DNA from: Acidobacteriota bacterium
GTDB lineage: Bacteria > Acidobacteriota > Terriglobia > Acidiferrales > UBA7541
DNA length: 12,888 nucleotides
Direction: 5' to 3'
Assembly: GCA_003224135.1 (NCBI GenBank)
Contig: QHYO01000548.1
Span: 1 to 12,888 of the forward strand
Part shown: piece after piece, positions 7,120-12,888 of the stretch
How positions within the stretch are numbered: the stretch's first letter is position 1
Layout: every line of letters begins with the position of its first letter
Notes under the pieces: model-generated
The model's database searches: none
Told to the model about the DNA's origin: nothing
Seen by the model: the letters and a program-made list of their open reading frames with translations, nothing else
Translations under genes and position numbers: made by a program

Positions 7120-7156
7120 TGTAGCGGCCCTGCCTACAGGCGTTTTTTTTGCTACA
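7120..7156. repeat. Palindromic intergenic repeat, copy 2, inside a TGTAGC...GCTACA inverted repeat
   Basis: In the 138-bp der to merR gap, TGTAGC (7120-7125) and GCTACA (7151-7156) are exact inverted repeats. Between them are a CCTG-CCTA-CAGG mini-hairpin and a run of eight T (7143-7150). On the minus strand the core GCCTGTAGG...GGGCCGCTAC matches the copy at 5291-5315. The T-run follows the hairpin only on the plus strand, where there is no gene to terminate. Confidence 0.45.
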
Positions 7157-7164
7157 GAGACTCG

Positions 7165-8619
7165 CTATTCGTCTTCCTCACCGGCAGACGATCGCCCGTT
7201 GCGCTTGCGCAATCGTTGCACCCAGCGTACTGGCGTGCCAATAAACCCAAACGTCCCGCGCAATTGATTTTCCAGAAAGCGCTGGTAAGCGAAATGCAGC
7301 GGCTGCTTCTGGTTCGTAAACATTAGAAATGTCGGTGGCGAAGTTTTCGCCTGCGTGATGTAGTAAATCCGGATCGGCCGCGACTTCGGCAGCGTCCCGC
7401 GCTGCAAATCAATCGATTTGAGCCAGCGATTCAGCTCCGGGGTTGAAATTCGTTTTTTCCGCGCGGCAGCTACCTGATCGATCAAGGGAAAAAGTTTGTC
7501 CGCGCGGTCGCCCGTTTTTGCGGACAAAAAAACAATCGGCGCGTAACTCAAGAATTTCAACTTCTTGCGAATGATTTCTTCGTAGTCCGAAAGCAGCTGA
7601 CCTCTGTCCACGATTTCCGTCGGTGGTTTGCGGTCCGCAATGCGCCGTGCCTTGCCTCGCGCGGAGGTGCCTTCGCGGTTCGCGGCTATCTGGGCTGCCG
7701 CAATCGCCAAATCCCATTTATTCACGACGATGATCACGCTGCGCCCGGACTCCTCCGCATAACTGGCAATCGTCGCATCGCCCTGCGTCACGCCCATTTC
7801 GCCATCCACAATCAACAGCGCAACATCCGCGCGCTCGAGCCCGCGCCGCGCCATCACCACGCTCAATTTTCCCGCCACAAGCGTTGTCTTGCCCTTACGG
7901 CGGATTCCCGCCGTATCCACGAACCGGTAGTGGCGTCCGTCACGCACCACTTCCGTGTCGACCGAATCAATCGTCGTCCCAGGAATTGGCGACACAATCG
8001 AGCGCTCTTCGCCCGCCATACGGTTCAACAATGTGGACTTGCCAACGTTAGGCCGACCGATGATCGCAATCTCGGTTACCTCTTCTATCGGCAAATCTTC
8101 CTTGTGCACCGTGTCGATTGCCGATGTCACTTCGAGCGCGTAGTCCAGCAAATCGTCAACGCCCGTGCCGTGCTCTGCCGCAATCGGAAAAATCTTCGCC
8201 CCGAACTTGTGGAACTCCGCTGCCTGCGATTCCTGCCCGACCGCGTCCACTTTGTTTACGGCAAGCACAAACGGTTTGCCGGTTCCGCGCAGAAGACGCG
8301 CCAATTCCTGGTCCAGCGGCGTAATTCCGGCTTGGTTGTCCACCACCAGAACAAGCAGCGCCGCGTTTTCAAACGCCACCCGCGCCTGCCGGAAAATTTC
8401 GGTCGGAATCAGAGCCTTGTCGTCCGGAATAATCCCGCCCGTATCCACAAGCTCAAGAGCCTTGCCGCGCCACTCCGCTTTTCCATAAATGCGGTCGCGT
8501 GTGATGCCGGGCTCGTTCGTCACGATCGAACGCCGCGTGCCCGTCAGCCGATTGAACAACGTGGATTTGCCCACATTGGGGCGCCCGACAATTACCAGCG
8601 ATGGAAGTTTTTCAGCCAT
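7165..8619 (-). CDS. der: Ribosome-assembly GTPase Der (EngA)
   Basis: Essential tandem GTPase that binds the maturing 50S subunit. Two Era-type G domains are visible. Domain 1 has G1 GRPNVGKS at residues 12-19, DTGG at 59-62 and NKVD at 122-125. Domain 2 has G1 GRPNVGKS at 188-195, DTAG at 235-238 and NKWD at 300-303. A C-terminal KH-like domain follows (TPELNRWLK, PIRIYYITQAKTSPPTFLMFTN, NQLRGTFGFIGTPVR). The product is 484 residues. The ATG at 8619 is chosen because MAEKLPSLVIVGRPNVGKS matches the family N-terminus; the frame is open upstream to 8757 but that sequence is not Der-like. The ribosome-binding site is weak. Unusual: about 30 extra basic residues (roughly 305-340) between NKWD and the KFLSYAPIVFLSA segment, compared with Bacillus Der from memory. 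Confidence 0.97.
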   Translation of the reverse strand: MAEKLPSLVIVGRPNVGKSTLFNRLTGTRRSIVTNEPGITRDRIYGKAEWRGKALELVDTGGIIPDDKALIPTEIFRQARVAFENAALLVLVVDNQAGITPLDQELARLLRGTGKPFVLAVNKVDAVGQESQAAEFHKFGAKIFPIAAEHGTGVDDLLDYALEVTSAIDTVHKEDLPIEEVTEIAIIGRPNVGKSTLLNRMAGEERSIVSPIPGTTIDSVDTEVVRDGRHYRFVDTAGIRRKGKTTLVAGKLSVVMARRGLERADVALLIVDGEMGVTQGDATIASYAEESGRSVIIVVNKWDLAIAAAQIAANREGTSARGKARRIADRKPPTEIVDRGQLLSDYEEIIRKKLKFLSYAPIVFLSAKTGDRADKLFPLIDQVAAARKKRISTPELNRWLKSIDLQRGTLPKSRPIRIYYITQAKTSPPTFLMFTNQKQPLHFAYQRFLENQLRGTFGFIGTPVRWVQRLRKRNGRSSAGEEDE

Positions 8620-8773
8620 TTTAAACAGGCCACTACGGCTTCCCAAGAACGCGCCGCAAGTGATTTGGAATCTTCCAGTGTAGCAGATGAATCGCTCTCT
8701 GACCGGAAGCCGCAACTTTTGACCTAGTCGCAATCCAGGCATGCCGATGAAGAACAATCCGTCCAGTGATTGC

Positions 8774-8803
8774 TTGACGGCCTTGCTCCGTGCGGACTAG
8801 TGT
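8774..8803 (+). promoter_or_regulatory. Possible sigma-70 type promoter of the TonB receptor gene
   Basis: TTGACG (8774-8779) and TAGTGT (8798-8803) are 18 bp apart. The -35 is close to consensus, the -10 matches at three of six positions. Placement would start transcription near 8810, leaving a ~110-base leader before the ATG at 8920. It lies in the 300-bp divergent gap between der and the receptor gene; no other clear promoter is seen there. Confidence 0.4.
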
Positions 8804-8837
8804 AAATGCGCTTTGTTTTGGTTCGTGTGTTGGACAA

Positions 8838-8871
8838 TTTGCCGGCGCGGCATGGGGTGCCGTCAGGCAAA
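8838..8871 (+). promoter_or_regulatory. Leader hairpin upstream of the TonB receptor
   Basis: TTTGCC (8838-8843) pairs with GGCAAA (8866-8871). Inside, CGGCA (8848-8852) pairs with TGCCG (8858-8862) around a TGGGG loop, with a 4/3-base internal loop between the stems. It ends about 36 bases before the ribosome-binding site at 8908. It does not match a riboswitch class I know. Confidence 0.35.
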
Positions 8872-8907
8872 AGTTTCTGGGGTGAGTCTATGAAAACGCG
8901 AAATTCT

Positions 8908-8913
8908 GAGGAG
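8908..8913 (+). promoter_or_regulatory. Ribosome-binding site of the TonB receptor
   Basis: GAGGAG six bases before the ATG at 8920. It favours this start over the in-frame ATGs at 8806 and 8890, and leaves a normal-length signal peptide. Confidence 0.7.
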
Positions 8914-8919
8914 ATCGTG

Positions 8920-11900
8920 ATGATGGGGTGTGTCCGCAATTTTAAATTTGCATTGGTAGTTTGTCTGGCGGCGGTTCTTTTGCTCTGCAGTAGTGCAGTC
9001 ACAGCCCAGACCTTTCGGGGAACGATCCTCGGTACGGTCACCGATTCAACGGGAGCATCGATTGCCGGCGCTGCCGTAGCCGTGAGGAACGTCAATACGG
9101 GCCTTTCGCGCACCGTCACCACGAGCGATGACGGCACTTACTCTGTGCCGGAGCTTCCTATCGGAACGTATTCCGTGACAGTCGAGAAAGCCGGTTTCAA
9201 GCAGGGCGTCGTCACGGGCATCCGGGTCGAAGTCTCAAGCGAACGCCGCGCCGATGTGGCGTTGCAGACAGGGGAAGTGGCAATAAGGGTTGAAGTAAAT
9301 GCTGATGAACTCCCGCAGGTTGAATCGACCAACAACGTGCTCGGCGGAATCGTCGAATCAAAAATTGTGACGAACCTGCCCGTCAACGGCCGCGATTACC
9401 AAAAGCTAATTTTCTTGGTTCCAGGCGTTACCGGATCGCCTGACCAGATCACGGATTCTCCGGGTTCGTTCGGCGTGTTTTCCGTGAATGGCGCCCGCGG
9501 CCGCTCCAACAATTTCCTGCTCGACGGCACGGACATGAACGACGGCTATCGCAACGATCCGGCTATTAACGAAGCGGGCGTATTCGGGACGCCAGCAACA
9601 ATACTGCCGGTCGAGGCGATCGCCGAGCTGCGCGTGGCCTCGAACTTTGAGGCGGAATACGGCCGCAGCGCAGGCGGCGTGATCAACGTGGTGACGAAGA
9701 GCGGAACGAACCAGTGGCACGGCTCGGGATTAGAGTTTTTCCGCAATACGGTGCTGAATGCACGGAACTATTTCAATCAAACCCCGGAGCCGCAGCAGCC
9801 GTTTCACGCAAATCAGTTTGGCGGTTCGCTCGGCGGCCCGATCATCCATGACAAGACCTTCTTCTTTGTCGATTATGAAGGAATGCGAGAGACCGGAAAG
9901 GAAGCCAGCCCTGCGTGCGTCCCTACGGCAGCGGACTTTGCGACCGCGACAGCAAACATAGGGGGTTCGGCGAATATTAATCCGGTAATTGCAAAGCTGT
10001 TGGCGCTCAATCCCTGGCCGCAGCCAACCGATCCGAGCACGGATTGCTTGGCTGGCGGTGGAGGCACGAATGCTGCTCTGGCAACACCGTTTTCCAATCG
10101 CGTGGACAGCGCGATTGTAAAGATCGATCATAGCTTCAATCCAAGCAACATGCTCACGGGACGCTATTACCTTGGTGATAGCGAGCAGAGTTTTCCGCTC
10201 GCGCTGGTGGGTGGAGGACTGCTGCCAAACTATAACACCTTTACTCCTACGCGCGTACAGTTGATCTCGCTTTCGTACGTTTCGACGATCACCCCCGCTA
10301 TTGTGAACGAAGCACGGTTGGGTTGGAACCGGTTTGCCGAAGGATTTTTTCCACAGGACCGGCATTTCGATCCGGCATCGATAGGGCTGGACACTGGGGT
10401 AAGCAAGCAGAACTTCGGCTTGCCGATCATCAATGTTGCGAACCTTGCGCAGCTAGGATCGGACAAAGGCAACCCGCGGCAACGAGTCGATACCAACTGG
10501 CACTACATCGACAACGTTTCCTGGAAGGCAGGGAAGCACGACATCAAGTTTGGTTACGAGTTCAGAAGGACTTCGGTTTCACAAATCTTCAATCGGCGGT
10601 TCCGTGGCGGCCTCGATTTTCCAGACCTCACGTCGTTTCTGCAAGGAATTCCCGACGGAGGTACGCAGTACGCAGGGGACACCAACCGCAATACTTTTGA
10701 GAACTCCCACGCCGGGTATTTCCAGGATAGTGTTCACTTGAGCCGCAAGTTCGTTCTCAATTTGGGCCTGCGCTACGACTATTTCGGGATCATCCAGGAA
10801 AAGAAGGGCCAGTTCACGAGCGTCGATCCTACAACGGGTGCTCTGAGCTTGGTTGGCCCTGGACGGCTCTACCAGCCGGATTACAACAACTGGGCGCCAC
10901 GCGTTAGCGTCGCGTGGGACCTGACGGGTAAGGGAACGTCCGTCGTGCGAGCGGGCTATGGAATTTTCTATGACGCATTCTCACAGGATTTCTTCATGGG
11001 ACACATTCCCTTCGGAAGTTCCTTCGATCCCGGCCCAGCGTACAGCGCATTGAATGGGATTACCGTGGCGAGCGCGGTGAGCGCTCCGTTTGATCCCAAC
11101 ACTCCGGTTTTTCAGGGTGCTGCATCAATGCCGGACGCCTTCGGCGTCGATCCAAAGGTCCGGACACCGTATATGCAGAACTTCAACCTCAATTTCCAGC
11201 AGCAGATCGGCAAGAAGACCGTCTTCCAGGTCGGCTATGTCGGCTCGAATGGCCATAAACTCTTCCGGTTCAGAGACATCAATCAACCGGACCATGCGGC
11301 CATTACTGCGGCAGACCTCGCTTGCAATTGCATCAACGATGCTTCGCTACGGGCGTTACCTACAAGTCTCTTTTACATCTACTGGCAGGAGGCTGCCGGG
11401 AATTCCCTCTACGACGCGCTCCAAACAAGTTTGCGTGTCAACGACTGGCACGGAGTCACTTCGACGCTGAACTATACTTGGTCTCACTCGATTGACGACT
11501 CGAGCGACGGCGAAGACTTCGTGCAGAACGCTGCGCAGGCCACCGATAGCACACAGCCCAATCTGAACCGCGGCAATTCAAATTTTGACGTGAGGAATCG
11601 GCTGACGTGGAATTTCATTTACAATTTCCCGAACCGCAAGGGTAGCTGGAGCCGACTCACGGATGGATGGGGAGTCAACGGAATCGTTACAGTGCAATCG
11701 GGCCAGCCTTTCCATCTGATTTTTTCCGAGGATGATTTTGACGGTAGCGGGCAATTCTTTCCCAAGCCCGACGTCGTCGGCCGGATCGTGTATCACCAGC
11801 GTGATCCCAATAACTTTCTCGATCTGAGCGCATTCGCGGTGCCTTGTACTCCGATTGCGTCGGGCTTCGACGGCACGGCTTCGACTTGCGCGCCGGGCAC

Positions 11901-12228
11901 CCGTCACTTTGGGAATCTCGGACGCAATTCGCTGCTCGGGCCGAACTTCCGGCAGTTCGACTTTTCCATCTTCAAGAACACTCCAATCACAGAACGCCTG
12001 AAAATGGAATTGCGTTTTGAAGCCTACAACCTCCTGAACCATCCAAACTTTGCCAATCCTTATTTACCCAATTTCTTCGCCGATGGCGCTCCTAACGGCT
12101 TTGACTCTACTGGCCGTGCTACTGGCTCGCTCGCATTGGGAGTCACAGGAGACGTCGGCATTGGGTATCCGTACCTGGGCAGTGGCGGACCGCGCAGCCT
12201 TCAGATTGCGGCGAAGTTTATCTTCTAG
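8920..12228 (+). CDS. Oar-type TonB-dependent outer-membrane receptor with carboxypeptidase-regulatory domain
   Basis: Large outer-membrane transporter, 1,102 residues, probably importing a bulky substrate with energy from TonB-ExbBD. Order of parts: signal peptide (MMGCVRNFKFALVV..., cut after VTA, residue 29); a carboxypeptidase-regulatory-like Ig fold at about 32-105 (GTVTDSTGASIAGAAVAVRN ... DDGTYSVPELPIGTYSVTVEKAGF); a plug at about 150-265 (NLPVNGRDYQKLIFLVPGV, FSVNGARGRSNNFLLDG, EAEYGRSAGGVINVVTKSG); then LGGSLGGPI...TFFFVDYEG and a long beta-barrel ending LQIAAKFIF, with the terminal aromatic used by the BAM machine. A classical TonB box is not obvious. Such receptors are strongly expanded in Acidobacteria; the substrate cannot be inferred, since no polysaccharide-utilisation or metal-uptake genes sit beside it. 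It is transcribed away from der, with a hairpin terminator after the stop. Confidence 0.92.
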   Translation: MMGCVRNFKFALVVCLAAVLLLCSSAVTAQTFRGTILGTVTDSTGASIAGAAVAVRNVNTGLSRTVTTSDDGTYSVPELPIGTYSVTVEKAGFKQGVVTGIRVEVSSERRADVALQTGEVAIRVEVNADELPQVESTNNVLGGIVESKIVTNLPVNGRDYQKLIFLVPGVTGSPDQITDSPGSFGVFSVNGARGRSNNFLLDGTDMNDGYRNDPAINEAGVFGTPATILPVEAIAELRVASNFEAEYGRSAGGVINVVTKSGTNQWHGSGLEFFRNTVLNARNYFNQTPEPQQPFHANQFGGSLGGPIIHDKTFFFVDYEGMRETGKEASPACVPTAADFATATANIGGSANINPVIAKLLALNPWPQPTDPSTDCLAGGGGTNAALATPFSNRVDSAIVKIDHSFNPSNMLTGRYYLGDSEQSFPLALVGGGLLPNYNTFTPTRVQLISLSYVSTITPAIVNEARLGWNRFAEGFFPQDRHFDPASIGLDTGVSKQNFGLPIINVANLAQLGSDKGNPRQRVDTNWHYIDNVSWKAGKHDIKFGYEFRRTSVSQIFNRRFRGGLDFPDLTSFLQGIPDGGTQYAGDTNRNTFENSHAGYFQDSVHLSRKFVLNLGLRYDYFGIIQEKKGQFTSVDPTTGALSLVGPGRLYQPDYNNWAPRVSVAWDLTGKGTSVVRAGYGIFYDAFSQDFFMGHIPFGSSFDPGPAYSALNGITVASAVSAPFDPNTPVFQGAASMPDAFGVDPKVRTPYMQNFNLNFQQQIGKKTVFQVGYVGSNGHKLFRFRDINQPDHAAITAADLACNCINDASLRALPTSLFYIYWQEAAGNSLYDALQTSLRVNDWHGVTSTLNYTWSHSIDDSSDGEDFVQNAAQATDSTQPNLNRGNSNFDVRNRLTWNFIYNFPNRKGSWSRLTDGWGVNGIVTVQSGQPFHLIFSEDDFDGSGQFFPKPDVVGRIVYHQRDPNNFLDLSAFAVPCTPIASGFDGTASTCAPGTRHFGNLGRNSLLGPNFRQFDFSIFKNTPITERLKMELRFEAYNLLNHPNFANPYLPNFFADGAPNGFDSTGRATGSLALGVTGDVGIGYPYLGSGGPRSLQIAAKFIF

Positions 12229-12250
12229 GCGGATAAACAACAGCTTTCTC

Positions 12251-12290
12251 GGACGGTCTCCCAGCTCCTCTTCGGGAGGCCGTTCTGTTT
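12251..12290 (+). terminator. Hairpin terminator of the TonB receptor gene
   Basis: GGACGGTCTCCC (12251-12262) and GGGAGGCCGTTC (12274-12285) form a 12-bp stem with two G-U pairs and an 11-base loop, starting 22 bp after the receptor stop. TGTTT follows, a short and imperfect U-run, so efficiency may be moderate. Confidence 0.65.
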
Positions 12291-12360
12291 AAATCAACGC
12301 GGGATTCCGGGCAGACGCAGTGAGTGATTCTGGTACAGTGCTGGGCTAGGCGAGACCGAG

Positions 12361-12388
12361 GCAGCCGAGCCGTTTGGCTGACGGCTGC
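12361..12388 (+). promoter_or_regulatory. Strong hairpin upstream of the sigma factor gene
   Basis: GCAGCCG pairs with CGGCTGC (7 bp) and AGCC with GGCT (4 bp) around a GTTT loop, with a two-base GA bulge on the 3' side. It ends about 50-75 bp before the sigma factor start. There is no U-run directly after it. It could be a leader structure, a dispersed repeat or a second weak terminator. The rest of the 12229-12439 gap holds only the receptor terminator and no credible ORF. Confidence 0.35.
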
Positions 12389-12439
12389 GGACTGCAGAGG
12401 CCGCAGTGTAATTTTTTCGGTTCGCGTGCGTACTAGTCT

Positions 12440-12888
12440 ATGGACGTCCAGAAACCAGGCCGGATGAACGCGACGGAAACAAGGGAGTCGAGCGCAATCG
12501 TCGCTCGGGCCAGGGCAGGGGATGCCGAGGCCTGGGGCGACCTCTACCGGGAGTACGCTCCTGCGATTTTTCGTTTTTGCCGCAGGGCGCTTCCGACCAG
12601 GGAAGATGCTGAAGACGCGACGATGGAAATTTTCATGAAGATTCGGGACAAGCTGGATCAATACGGCGCAACGCGGCCTTTTTCCTCCTGGCTCTACAAA
12701 GTAGCTGCAAATCATTGCTGGGACATGCTGCGGCGCCGCAAAATCCGCCAGGACAAGGAAACCGATGATCTCGAAACGCTACCGCTCGAGCATCCGGATC
12801 CAAATCAGCTCGATCAGCTGATCGAAAAAAGAACCAGCGAAGAGGTGCGCAAGGCGCTGGACAAACTGGGATCGCGAGCGCGCATGGC
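12440..12888 (+). CDS. ECF-type RNA polymerase sigma factor (3' end outside window)
   Basis: The open frame runs to the window edge with no stop. Sigma region 2 is clear: ARAGDAEAWGDLYREYAP, then FRFCRRALPTREDAEDATMEIFMKI (core-binding helix) and PFSSWLYKVAANHCWDMLRRRK (the -10 recognition helix). An acidic linker (DDLETLPLEHPDPNQ) leads to region 4, cut off after EEVRKALDKLGSRARM. It should direct RNA polymerase to a specific promoter set. The start is uncertain: ATG 12440 gives the longest product but has no ribosome-binding site; ATG 12464 in the same frame has AGG four bases before it. No anti-sigma factor is visible because the downstream side is missing. The cue and target genes are unknown; the receptor upstream is one candidate. 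Confidence 0.88.
   Translation, partial: MDVQKPGRMNATETRESSAIVARARAGDAEAWGDLYREYAPAIFRFCRRALPTREDAEDATMEIFMKIRDKLDQYGATRPFSSWLYKVAANHCWDMLRRRKIRQDKETDDLETLPLEHPDPNQLDQLIEKRTSEEVRKALDKLGSRARM

Noticed and set aside
7131..7150. Plus-strand intrinsic terminator (CCTG-CCTA-CAGG then T8)
   Set aside because: The stem is only 4 bp and there is no plus-strand gene upstream to terminate.
7930..8727. Plus-strand open frame of 265 residues
   Set aside because: Antisense to der, whose G motifs are unmistakable; composition is His/Arg-rich noise.
8806..8919. Earlier starts (8806, 8890) for the TonB receptor
   Set aside because: They would place 30-38 polar residues before the signal peptide; GAGGAG and ATG at 8920 give a normal signal sequence.
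12218..12715. Minus-strand open frame of 165 residues at the right end
   Set aside because: It is opposite the sigma factor region 2, which is clearly coding on the plus strand.
1..12888. CRISPR array, insertion sequence, prophage or toxin-antitoxin locus
   Set aside because: No regularly spaced repeats, transposase or integrase motifs, or small paired ORFs were seen; apart from the M16 lesion the genes are intact and ordinary.

Overview
The window looks like chromosomal DNA of an acidobacterium. No rRNA or marker phylogeny can be run here, so this rests on three things: a ~1,100-residue Oar-type TonB-dependent receptor with an N-terminal carboxypeptidase-regulatory domain, a secreted M16 peptidase pair, and moderately GC-rich sequence with dispersed GCCTG(A/T)AGG...CCGCTAC intergenic repeats. 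Nothing points to a plasmid, phage, transposon or CRISPR array.

Layout. Positions 3-1118 (+) hold the 3' part of a membrane-anchored diguanylate cyclase whose start lies outside the window. It converges, with 13 bp between stops, on a two-gene M16 peptidase unit read on the minus strand. The upstream gene (3926 to 2546) is the catalytic HxxEH subunit and is broken by a frame change plus a loss of about 9-10 codons near 3240-3250. The downstream gene (2535 to 1132) is the non-catalytic, R/Y-motif partner. Next on the minus strand are a monomeric-sarcosine-oxidase-like flavoenzyme (5224 to 4067), surE (6163 to 5399), a small unrecognised protein overlapping the surE start (about 6509 to 6138), tRNA-Pro(GGG) (6606 to 6530), a MerR-type regulator (7026 to 6625) and the ribosome-assembly GTPase der (8619 to 7165).

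Divergent from der, on the plus strand, is the large outer-membrane receptor (8920-12228), followed by a hairpin terminator. The window ends inside an ECF-type sigma factor gene (from 12440 or 12464) that continues past position 12888.

How the parts relate. The minus-strand run der - merR - tRNA-Pro - small ORF - surE is mostly housekeeping (50S assembly, translation, nucleotide salvage or stress survival). The M16 pair would act outside the cytoplasm as a two-subunit zinc peptidase if the catalytic gene were intact. The receptor would import a large or polymeric substrate across the outer membrane. It shares a 13/15 match upstream with the sigma factor gene, a weak hint of a common promoter element. 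I see no clearly novel multi-gene system. The points most worth checking are the damaged M16 gene, the ~30-residue insert in Der, the small ORF before surE, and the intergenic repeats and hairpins.
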